Positions 1-5,434 of a stretch of DNA of 5,599 nt are shown here, one piece after another. Every line of letters begins with the position of its first letter. Position 1 is the stretch's first letter. A model generated the notes under the pieces. It was not told the origin of the DNA, made no database searches, and was given only the letters and a program-made list of their open reading frames with translations. Source of the stretch: QHWK01 sp035315685 (GTDB lineage Bacteria > Acidobacteriota > Vicinamibacteria > Vicinamibacterales > CAVVIG01); the NCBI GenBank assembly GCA_035315685.1, contig DATFXR010000288.1:1-5599 (forward strand). The letters run 5' to 3'. The position numbers were made by a program, and so were the translations under genes.

Positions 1-1739
1 GCGTCGCCGATCGAGTTGAGGAGAATCGCGAATTCGTCGCCGCCGAGCCGGGCGATCGCGTCCTCGTGGCGCAGGCACGACTCGAGCCGCCGCGCCACCG
101 CGGTGAGCAGCTCGTCGCCGACGTGATGGCCGAGGCTGTCGTTCACCACCTTGAAGCGGTCGAGATCGAGATACAGCGCCGCGAACGAATCGCCGAACTT
201 CTGCCGCTTGAACTCGGCGAGACGCCGGCCGAGCCGCTCGACGAAGACGCCGCGGTTGCAGAGTCCCGTCAAGGGATCGCGGTACTCCGCCGTGCGCAGC
301 TGCTCCTGCGCGGTCGCCTGCGCGGTCGTGTCGGTGAGCGATCCCGCGAGCCGCACCGGCCGCTGGCCCGCCCCGCGCGCCGCGACGCCGCGGCAGAGGA
401 ATCGCCGGTAGGTTCCGTCCTCATGGCGGATGCGATGCTCGTGCTCGAAGTAATCGCTCCTCCCCGCGAAATGCGCATCGACCGCCTCCTTGAGTGTGGC
501 GGTGTCGTCCGGATGGACGCGCTCGAGCCATTCCTGCAGGTTGCCGATGCCGGCAATCGGCGCGAGGCCGAGCATCGCCTTCCAGCGGCCGGAGACGTAG
601 AACGCCTGCGTTCGCAGATCGAGCTCCCACAGCCCGTCGTTCGCGCCTTCGGCCGCCAGGGTCAGCCGCTCTTCGCTTCGTTTGAGCGCGTAGTCGGCGG
701 GCGCGCGTTCGGAGATGTCCTGCCAGAGCAGCGTGACGCCGTCGCTGACCGGAAGAACCCTGACCTCCAGGATGTGTGAGCGAGACGAGGGCGCCGACAG
801 GGTGAGCGGCGCCACCGTCAGCGGCTGTCCGGTGGTCAGCGCATCCTCGACCGCGCGCGGCAGCGGTGTCTGCGCCAGGGCCGGCACTGCTCCGGCGATC
901 GGGCGACCGATCGCGCGATCGCGCGGACAGTTCACGATTCGTTCGAGCTCGTCGCTCCAGAACGTCACCCGCCCGCCGCGATCGACGACGGACATGCCCT
1001 GATGCAGCGATCCGATGACCTCGCGGCGCCGGTACTCGTCCTCGAGCCGGTTCATGTCCGAGTCGTAGGCGCAGTAGACGCAGTACACGGGCACCGCCGC
1101 CACCGGCAGCAACCCCCACATACCGTTCCGCACGATCTCGACCACCGCACCGGCGAGCGTCGCGCCGACGAAGTAGTGCGGCGCGATCTGCAGCAGCGCC
1201 GTCGGCCACTCCTTGTTGATTGGCTGTTTGCGGACGATGGGCGCGATCAGGTCGGCCACGAACGTCTTCACGAGGCAATACCCGACGACGGCAGCGGCAG
1301 TCGGCGCGGCCTGCCACGGCCACGTCACCTCGCCGATGAGATCGCCGATTGCGGCGTGCGCCAGCGCTGCCGCCGAGATCGCCATGAGCACCGAAGCCGC
1401 GTTCAGAACGAACCGGCGAAGCGAACGAGCGCGCTCAGGGTCGGCTGCCCACCGCATCGCGATTCCGGCCGCGGCTGCGATCAGCGCCGAGTTGCCGCCG
1501 AGCAACAGCAGCGCAGCGAAATCGACGACGAAATGCGGGGCCATCAGCCCGCGCTCCTCGGCAAAGGACGGAGAGGTCACGAAGGCAGAGGTCAGAACAG
1601 CCGCGAGGACGACCGCGACGAATTCGACCGTGCGATCGGCCTGCAGCCAGCCGTAAGTCCCAAGAAGGAATGCCGATCCGGCGAGTACAACCGCGACAAC
1701 GGTGAGGCGGACGTACGCGTGCAGTGATCGGACCACCAC
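1..1739 (-). CDS. Membrane-bound PAS-PAS-GGDEF diguanylate cyclase (5' part; C-terminus beyond window)
   Basis: The GGDEF domain predicts synthesis of cyclic di-GMP from two GTP at the inner membrane. From the GTG at 1739, 579 codons are visible. Residues about 10-223 are hydrophobic and form about seven membrane segments (near 10-28, 41-58, 68-94, 108-130, 146-166, 183-203, 206-223). A short linker (RLEDEYRRRE, 231-240) leads to PAS 1 (about 241-345, SLHQGMSVVDRGGRVTFWSD). PAS 2 with its PAC end (about 358-480) begins LAAEGANDGLWELDL. The GGDEF domain starts near 483 (YRDPLTGLCNR) and holds DLDRFKVVND, RLGGDEF (GGDEF at 566-570) and an RxxD inhibitory-site match (RHED, 557-560) five residues before GGDEF, so it looks active and feedback-inhibited. 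The frame is closed upstream by TGA at 1790-1788, which leaves GTG 1739 or 1736 as the only usual starts; no good ribosome binding site precedes them. An EAL domain could follow outside the window. The gene lies 141 bp downstream of the hydrolase on the same strand. Confidence 0.95.
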   Translation of the reverse strand, partial: MVVRSLHAYVRLTVVAVVLAGSAFLLGTYGWLQADRTVEFVAVVLAAVLTSAFVTSPSFAEERGLMAPHFVVDFAALLLLGGNSALIAAAAGIAMRWAADPERARSLRRFVLNAASVLMAISAAALAHAAIGDLIGEVTWPWQAAPTAAAVVGYCLVKTFVADLIAPIVRKQPINKEWPTALLQIAPHYFVGATLAGAVVEIVRNGMWGLLPVAAVPVYCVYCAYDSDMNRLEDEYRRREVIGSLHQGMSVVDRGGRVTFWSDELERIVNCPRDRAIGRPIAGAVPALAQTPLPRAVEDALTTGQPLTVAPLTLSAPSSRSHILEVRVLPVSDGVTLLWQDISERAPADYALKRSEERLTLAAEGANDGLWELDLRTQAFYVSGRWKAMLGLAPIAGIGNLQEWLERVHPDDTATLKEAVDAHFAGRSDYFEHEHRIRHEDGTYRRFLCRGVAARGAGQRPVRLAGSLTDTTAQATAQEQLRTAEYRDPLTGLCNRGVFVERLGRRLAEFKRQKFGDSFAALYLDLDRFKVVNDSLGHHVGDELLTAVARRLESCLRHEDAIARLGGDEFAILLNSIGD

Positions 1740-1839
1740 CTGAGGGTGAGAGCAAGCATCGCACCAGAAGCGTGATTGCCGTCTAACTCACCGGCATGGA
1801 GCGCATTAACCGCTTCTCGACCGCTGAAATACATCCTGC

Positions 1840-1862
1840 GCGTGTCCCGGACCGGCACACGC
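1840..1862. repeat. Near-perfect 23-bp palindrome between hydrolase and cyclase genes
   Basis: The arms GCGTGT (1840-1845) and ACACGC (1857-1862) enclose CCGG-A-CCGG, with one C/C mismatch per side, centred on 1851. It lies 18 bp past the hydrolase stop and about 100 bp upstream of the cyclase start. It could be a terminator hairpin, although no T-run follows on the minus strand, or a dyad operator for a dimeric regulator. No other gene is visible in 1740-1880. Confidence 0.45.
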
Positions 1863-1880
1863 CGTGGCCAGAAATCGCCC

Positions 1881-2825
1881 TCAGTCGCCGAGCACCGCGG
1901 ATGCACCAAAATCGAGCACGCGGAACTGCGACCGCGGAACCTCCCGCGCGCGGCATGCCTCCTCGAGTGCCTGGAGCGGTTGATCGATGCCTTCGGCGGT
2001 CAGTCTGAATGTGCCGAAATGCATGCCAATGCTCTGGACGGCACCGAGATCGAGATGCGCCTGCACCGCTTCGGCCGGATTCATGTGCACGAGCCGCATG
2101 AACCATCGGGGTTCGTACGCACCGATCGGCAGCAGCGCGAGATCGATCGGGCCGAGGCGGCGCCGGATCTCGGTGAAGAACGGCGCGTAGGCGGTGTCGC
2201 CAGCGAAGAAGATCCGCGCTCCGCCCGTCCCGAGCACGAAGCCGCTCCACAGTGCGCGGTTTCGATCGAACGGCGTCCGTGCGGAGAAGTGGTGCGCCGG
2301 CGTCAGCGTGATCGGCATCCCGGCTGTCCTGGTGTCGTCCCACCAGTCGAGCTCTTCGACGCGGCGGATACCGGACGACCGCACCAGCCTGCCGTTGCCG
2401 AGCGGCGTGACGACGAGCGGGTCGAAGCGCCTGGCGAGCCGGCCGAGCGTCCGCAGATCGCAATGGTCGTAGTGGTTGTGACTGAGGAGCACCGTCGAGA
2501 TCGGTGGCAGATCGTCGAAGCGCACCGCCGGCTGCCGCACGCGGCGCGGTCCGAGGATGTTCAGCGGCCCTGCACGCTGCGAGTACATCGGATCGGTCAG
2601 GACGTTGCCGGCCGGCGTCTGAATGAGCAGCGTCGAATGCCCGATGAACGTCACGACCGCCACCGCGCCGTTCAGCGCCGCGGGCATCTGCGGCGGCTGG
2701 TCGATGTGCGTCGGCCACGGCACCCGGCGCTCCGCCAGCATCCGCGGGACGTCGGCGAACGGCGGCGCCGCCGCCCCGGCCGGATTCACGAAGCGCCGGC
2801 CATCGAAGTGATCGCTTTTCTCCAC
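1881..2825 (-). CDS. NAPE-PLD-like metallo-beta-lactamase-fold hydrolase
   Basis: This 314-residue MBL-fold metal-dependent hydrolase resembles N-acylphosphatidylethanolamine phospholipase D (Lactamase_B_2 type). Visible landmarks are GHST (62-65), LTDPMYSQRAGP (76-87), the metal motif HNHYDH (H116, H118, D120, H121), ELDWWDD (158-164), PAHHF (H179 the likely third ligand), FFAGDTAY (D210, bridging ligand), PIGAYEPRWFM (233-243) and GMHFGTF (H269, last ligand). All expected dinuclear-zinc ligands are present, so it should be catalytically competent. In the family these motifs support phosphodiester cleavage, but the bacterial substrate is unknown. There is no signal peptide or membrane helix, so it is probably cytosolic. 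The GTG start at 2825 is preferred because the family N-terminal motif DHFDGRRFVNP begins at residue 5; no clear Shine-Dalgarno is seen. It is transcribed divergently from the YciI gene and lies upstream of the cyclase gene. Confidence 0.93.
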   Translation of the reverse strand: MEKSDHFDGRRFVNPAGAAAPPFADVPRMLAERRVPWPTHIDQPPQMPAALNGAVAVVTFIGHSTLLIQTPAGNVLTDPMYSQRAGPLNILGPRRVRQPAVRFDDLPPISTVLLSHNHYDHCDLRTLGRLARRFDPLVVTPLGNGRLVRSSGIRRVEELDWWDDTRTAGMPITLTPAHHFSARTPFDRNRALWSGFVLGTGGARIFFAGDTAYAPFFTEIRRRLGPIDLALLPIGAYEPRWFMRLVHMNPAEAVQAHLDLGAVQSIGMHFGTFRLTAEGIDQPLQALEEACRAREVPRSQFRVLDFGASAVLGD

Positions 2826-2834
2826 CAGCGCTGG

Positions 2835-2844
2835 AGTTTATCGT
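2835..2844. promoter_or_regulatory. Possible overlapping divergent -10 elements
   Basis: The 25-bp gap between the two divergent genes has one AT-rich core. On the plus strand TATCGT (2839-2844) fits TANNNT and ends six bases before the YciI ATG, which would suit a leaderless transcript. On the minus strand TAAACT (2840-2835) also fits TANNNT, nine bases before the hydrolase GTG. Neither gene has a good Shine-Dalgarno at normal spacing. No convincing -35 boxes are seen, so this is inference. Confidence 0.3.
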
Positions 2845-2850
2845 GTAGCG

Positions 2851-3141
2851 ATGTTCGTCATCGAACTGAGCTACAAGGCGAGCCTCGCCGAGATCGACCG
2901 GAACATGGCCGCGCACATGAGGTTTCTGAAGAAGTACTACGCGTCCGGCCATTTCCTGCTGTCAGGCCGCAAGATCCCGCGCGACGGCGGCATCATCGTC
3001 GCGCTCGGCGACGACCGCGAGGCGATCGAGACGATCGCGCACGAGGATCCGTTCTACACGCGGGGACTCGCGGACGTGCGCGTCGTCCAGTTCCGCGCGA
3101 GTCAGCGCGCCGAGGATCTACCACAGCGAATCGGGGAGTGA
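2851..3141 (+). CDS. YciI family protein
   Basis: This 96-residue protein fits the YCII-related domain (a dimeric alpha+beta barrel of the ferredoxin-like type) over nearly its full length. It opens MFVIELSYKASLAEID, continues AAHMRFLKKYYASGHFLLSGR (19-40, with His22, which I take to be the conserved family His), has a GGIIVALG strand (46-53) and closes with HEDPFYTRGLADVRVVQF (64-81), including the typical DPF (Asp66). The C-terminal tail 83-96 is probably flexible. It is likely a soluble cytosolic protein. Proposed roles for the family include small-molecule lyase or dehalogenase-like activities, but most members have no proven function, so none is assigned. The ATG at 2851 is well placed; the nearest GGAG (2833-2836) is about 14 bases upstream, too far for a standard ribosome binding site. 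It is convergent with the permease gene. Confidence 0.88.
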   Translation: MFVIELSYKASLAEIDRNMAAHMRFLKKYYASGHFLLSGRKIPRDGGIIVALGDDREAIETIAHEDPFYTRGLADVRVVQFRASQRAEDLPQRIGE

Positions 3142-3157
3142 CCAGCAACCGGTGTCG

Positions 3158-3211
3158 CCACGAAGGCACGAAGACGCGAAGCCGGTCATTTCTCTCTTCG
3201 TGCTCTCGTGG
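3158..3211. repeat. CACGAAG-type intergenic palindromic repeat
   Basis: The left arm (3158-3181) is three 8-bp units related to CCACGAAG: ccacgaag, gcacgaag, acgcgaag. The right arm (3196-3211) is the inverted counterpart, cttcgtgctctcgtgg; its complement matches 14 of 16 bases of 3158-3173. A loop of about 22 bases lies between. It sits 16 bases past the YciI stop in a convergent region, so its transcript hairpin could act as a 3'-end or terminator structure on either strand. From memory, related CACGAAG elements occur between genes in Acidobacteriota, Verrucomicrobia and Planctomycetes genomes; this was not checked here. Confidence 0.75.
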
Positions 3212-3281
3212 CTTCATGAACGGGTCCGCTACGCGGTGACTCGTGAATGTGCGCCGGTTGAGGGGCGAGTTGCAAGATGAC

Positions 3282-3302
3282 GGCGAAGTCGACGATTTCG
3301 CC
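3282..3302 (+). repeat. Short hairpin in the convergent intergenic region
   Basis: GGCGAA (3282-3287) pairs with TTCGCC (3297-3302), and the pairing extends inward as GTC/GAT with one G-T pair, leaving a 3-base loop. The plus-strand RNA therefore folds into a 9-bp stem without any mismatch, while the minus-strand RNA would have one A-C mismatch. It may belong to the 3' untranslated region of the YciI transcript. The remainder of 3222-3330 holds nothing I recognise. Confidence 0.45.
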
Positions 3303-3330
3303 ATCGCGACAGGAATGCGATCGCGCTGCC

Positions 3331-3354
3331 GTAGAGTCCGGCTTCAGCCGGACC
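3331..3354 (+). repeat. REP-like element: GTAG head plus perfect hairpin
   Basis: The tetranucleotide GTAG (3331-3334) is followed after one base by GTCCGGC (3336-3342), the loop TTCA (3343-3346) and GCCGGAC (3347-3353), a perfect 7-bp stem. A GTAG head with an adjacent palindrome is the hallmark of REP sequences mobilised by RAYT (TnpA-REP, Y1 HUH) transposases, best known in Pseudomonas and enterics. No RAYT gene lies in the window. The loop supplies the TGA stop (3346-3344, minus strand) of the permease gene, so the element overlaps coding sequence. Confidence 0.65.
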
Positions 3355-4684
3355 GTGATCGCGCGCCCGCGGCGGCGCGGACGACGAAACCGAATGCCAG
3401 CAGCGCGAGCGCGCCAGCAGCGTTCGGCGAGTCCCCGACCGCGGCGCCGACGAGAAACGCGGCCGCGCCCACGAGCACGACCGCGGCGGACCAGGGATAG
3501 CCCCACGCGCGGAACGGCCGCGCGAGCGCAGGTTCGTGTCGCCGCAGCACGAACAGCGCGAGGCAGCAGACGACGTAGTTCGCCGCGAGATAGAACGAAA
3601 CGATGGCGACGAGCCGCTGAAAGGTGCCGGTCGCGACCAGCGCGAGGGCCACGACCGTAGTGGCGAACATCGCCGTCGACGGCGTCCCGCGTTCGTTGAC
3701 CGCGGCCGCGCGCGACCAGAGCAGGCCGTCGCGACCCATCGCGAACAGGATGCGCGTCCCGATCATCAGGATGGCGTTGAGCATCGGCGGCAGCGACACG
3801 ATCGACAGAATCGTTATGATTGCTCCGCCGCGGCGGCCGGCCAGCACCTGCGCCGCATCGGCGGCCGGAAGCGTGGAACGCGCGAGCTCGCCGAGTGGCA
3901 GCACCGACAGCAGCGCGACATTCACGAGCAGGTAGACGACGATCACGGCCGCAACGCCGCCGATCATCGATCGTGGCAGGTTGTGGCCGGGGTTGCGGTC
4001 CTCTTCGGAGAAGTACAGTCCGCTCTGCCATCCACCGTAGGTGATCACGACCGACTGAAGCGCGACGATCAATCCCGCAAACGACGTTGGCTGCGGCGCG
4101 AGCGCTGCCGCCTCAGCGACTGGCGGCGCGAACAGCAGTGCTGCACCGACGACGATCAGGAACGCAGCGCATTTCACTGCCGTGGTGATTTCCTGAAAGC
4201 GGCTGCTCGCTTTGAGGCCCGCCAGCTGGAGTCCCGCGAGAGCCGCGAGTCCCGCCATCGAGATCGCCTTCTCGTAGGCGGCCAGCGCGGGCAGGAGCAG
4301 CACCGTGAACTCACCCATCGCGATCGAGACGTAGCCCAGCACCGCACAGTAGGTGATCCAGTCGCTCCACCCGACCGCGAACCCGACCGTGTCGCCGAAC
4401 GCCCGCCGCCCGTAGACGTAGTAGCCGCCTGCCTGTGGCAGCATCGTGCCCAGTTCGGCGAGACACGCGGCGCCGACCAACGTGTAGAGTCCGCCGACGA
4501 TCCACACCACAAGGATCGCCGTGCGGTTCGGGAGCTGACCAGCGACGAGGCCGGGCGTTCGCAGGACGCCGATCCCGATCGTGCTGCCAACGATGACCGC
4601 GAGGCCGAAGCCGATGCCGAGGATCCGGATGAGACCGCGGGATCGCTGGAAGGCAGACGCCGCTGCCGTTCGAGTCTGAGTCAC
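3344..4684 (-). CDS. APC superfamily amino acid/polyamine permease
   Basis: This 446-residue inner-membrane secondary transporter has about 12 predicted helices, the usual length and topology of the amino acid-polyamine-organocation superfamily. The family's TM1 substrate-binding break is visible as GSTIGIGVLRTPG (33-45). Further landmarks are AELGTMLPQAGGYYVYGRRAFG (76-97), YGGWQSGLYFSEEDRNPGHNLPRSM (216-240, the E-x-NP-x-NLP type loop) and the cytoplasmic loop ARPFRAWGYPW (388-398). The substrate cannot be named from sequence; amino acid uptake or exchange is the default. The GTG start at 4684 is chosen because GGAAGAGGG (4700-4692) is an excellent Shine-Dalgarno seven bases upstream. The gene begins 20 bp after the cupin stop, so the two are probably cotranscribed and translationally close. 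Its stop codon lies within a REP-like hairpin, and the last residues (ARSRSG) may be partly repeat-derived. Confidence 0.95.
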   Translation of the reverse strand: MTQTRTAAASAFQRSRGLIRILGIGFGLAVIVGSTIGIGVLRTPGLVAGQLPNRTAILVVWIVGGLYTLVGAACLAELGTMLPQAGGYYVYGRRAFGDTVGFAVGWSDWITYCAVLGYVSIAMGEFTVLLLPALAAYEKAISMAGLAALAGLQLAGLKASSRFQEITTAVKCAAFLIVVGAALLFAPPVAEAAALAPQPTSFAGLIVALQSVVITYGGWQSGLYFSEEDRNPGHNLPRSMIGGVAAVIVVYLLVNVALLSVLPLGELARSTLPAADAAQVLAGRRGGAIITILSIVSLPPMLNAILMIGTRILFAMGRDGLLWSRAAAVNERGTPSTAMFATTVVALALVATGTFQRLVAIVSFYLAANYVVCCLALFVLRRHEPALARPFRAWGYPWSAAVVLVGAAAFLVGAAVGDSPNAAGALALLAFGFVVRAAAGARSRSG

Positions 4685-4691
4685 GCTCGCG

Positions 4692-4700
4692 CCCTCTTCC
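4692..4700 (-). promoter_or_regulatory. Strong ribosome binding site for the permease
   Basis: GGAAGAGGG on the minus strand ends seven bases before the GTG start and lies within the 20-bp gap after the cupin stop. It fixes the non-ATG start, since no in-frame ATG exists before residue 81. Confidence 0.7.
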
Positions 4701-4704
4701 GCGG

Positions 4705-5382
4705 CTACGGCTTCAGTGCAACGAGCACGACGTCGACCGCGCCGCCGACGTTGCGCGCCGAGTGACTCGAGCCGAACGCTTCGAACTCGACGTCGCCGCG
4801 CTTCCAGCGGTTGACCACGGTCTTGCCGTCGGCAGTGTCTTCGATCTCTCCCCCCGACAAATGCACGACGATCGTGTCGGAGCCGTGCGTATGGAAGCCT
4901 TCCTGCGCGCCAACCTCCATGCGCGCCCTGATGACCGACACGCGGTCGTTCTCGAAGACCGGTTTGAAGCTCATGCCGGTGAACGGCGCATCGCCTGGCT
5001 TCGAACCGGCCGGCGGCGACGGCGGACGCCTGGCGCGCGGCTGCACGATGATGATCGCACCGCGCATCGTCACGTGTGCCGGCAGCGCTGCGGCGTCGTC
5101 AAGCCATACCATCGTGCCCAGATCGCTGTCGTCGATCGAGACGACGACGGCCGGACCGTGCTCGAGCGGACCGCGATCGTCGGCGGCGCTCCGATACACG
5201 CGCGCGCGCGGGTTGTCGACAATCATGCGCGGCTGCGGCTGCCCGCGCGGGGAAGCAACCGCCGAGATCGCGGAGATCGCAGAAAACAATAACTTGCAAT
5301 TACTCTGCGTTCTCTGCGTTCTCTGCGGTTGCTTTCCGTCTTCCGCAGCCAGCAATGCCGTGAAGAGAAGTACCCAGCGCAT
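4705..5382 (-). CDS. Exported double-cupin protein carrying an in-frame repeat insertion
   Basis: This 225-residue protein has a Sec-like N-terminus (MRWVLLFTALLAA), so it probably acts in the periplasm or outside. The C-terminal cupin is well formed: motif 1 G158-x5-H164-T-H166 and motif 2 G196-x5-A-x-G204-x2-H207-x3-N211, giving three His as likely metal ligands; the usual motif 1 Glu and motif 2 Pro are not conserved. An N-terminal half (about 53-115) starts VDNPRARVYRSA, echoing FENDRVSVIRAR at 143-154, but lacks the histidines, so it looks like a degenerate duplicated cupin. Residues about 16-44 (QRTQRTQ, SAISAISA) are the translation of a palindromic DNA repeat. The ATG at 5382 has AGG (5391-5389) six bases upstream; an alternative ATG at 5226 would give a 173-residue protein without signal or repeat. 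Substrate and reaction are unknown. It is probably in an operon with the permease. Confidence 0.85.
   Translation of the reverse strand: MRWVLLFTALLAAEDGKQPQRTQRTQSNCKLLFSAISAISAVASPRGQPQPRMIVDNPRARVYRSAADDRGPLEHGPAVVVSIDDSDLGTMVWLDDAAALPAHVTMRGAIIIVQPRARRPPSPPAGSKPGDAPFTGMSFKPVFENDRVSVIRARMEVGAQEGFHTHGSDTIVVHLSGGEIEDTADGKTVVNRWKRGDVEFEAFGSSHSARNVGGAVDVVLVALKP
5251..5337. repeat. CTCTGCGTT-type palindromic repeat element inside the cupin gene
   Basis: The right arm (5303-5337) is ctctgcgtt twice and then ctctgcgg, followed by ttgctttcc. The left arm (5251-5282) begins ggaagcaaccgc and has two GAGATCGCx units. Aligned as inverted repeats the arms agree at about 28 of 32 positions with one 1-base gap. 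The loop (about 5283-5302) is strikingly AT-rich for this genome. Both arms have a 9-bp period, a multiple of three, so the reading frame of the host gene stays open. I recall this repeat family as intergenic in Acidobacteriota-like genomes, but that memory was not verified. Confidence 0.8.
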
Positions 5383-5406
5383 CGTCCGCCTCGTTGTGAG
5401 CGGGTC

Positions 5407-5412
5407 ATGCTA
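5407..5412 (-). promoter_or_regulatory. Possible -10 box for the cupin-permease operon
   Basis: TAGCAT on the minus strand fits TANNNT and lies 24 bases upstream of the cupin ATG, leaving room for a short leader with the AGG ribosome binding site at 5391-5389. No clear -35 box is seen. The call rests on position and a loose consensus. Confidence 0.3.
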
Positions 5413-5419
5413 CATCGGG

Positions 5420-5425
5420 TAGGCT
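5420..5425 (+). promoter_or_regulatory. Possible -10 box for the aldo/keto reductase
   Basis: TAGGCT fits TANNNT and ends nine bases before the ATG, consistent with a leaderless or very short leader. A TTGTGA at 5394-5399 resembles a -35 box, but the 20-base spacing is too long for comfort. The same bases TAGG could instead be a weak Shine-Dalgarno. Confidence 0.25.
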
Positions 5426-5434
5426 CTACGGACC

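Noticed and set aside
908..925. GCGATCGC-rich stretch resembling cyanobacterial HIP1 sites
   Set aside because: It lies in coding sequence with high GC and frequent GATC, has only a few copies across the window, and no other feature suggests a cyanobacterium.
66..1727. Two long plus-strand frames opposite the cyclase
   Set aside because: The opposite strand has continuous PAS and GGDEF motifs; these frames are antisense artefacts.
1781..1787. GTCTAAC resembling an integron attC core
   Set aside because: Only a single 7-bp match is present, with no partner core at attC spacing and no integrase or cassette structure.
3158..3181. Tandem CACGAAG units considered as a CRISPR or minisatellite
   Set aside because: The units are only 8 bp with no spacers, and they pair with an inverted copy, so a palindromic element fits better.
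1776..3239. Long plus-strand open frame (487 codons) opposite the hydrolase
   Set aside because: It is Arg/His-rich with no family motif and lies antisense to a gene with all metal-ligand motifs, and it also overlaps the YciI gene; this is a GC-rich shadow frame.
2993..3304. Minus-strand small ORF (103 codons) spanning the YciI 3' end and the intergenic region
   Set aside because: It is antisense to the YciI gene, runs through the palindromic repeat and has no recognisable motif or ribosome binding site.
3536..4765. Plus-strand open frame (409 codons) opposite the permease
   Set aside because: It is highly charged, of low-complexity composition and mirrors the permease codons; no domain is recognisable.
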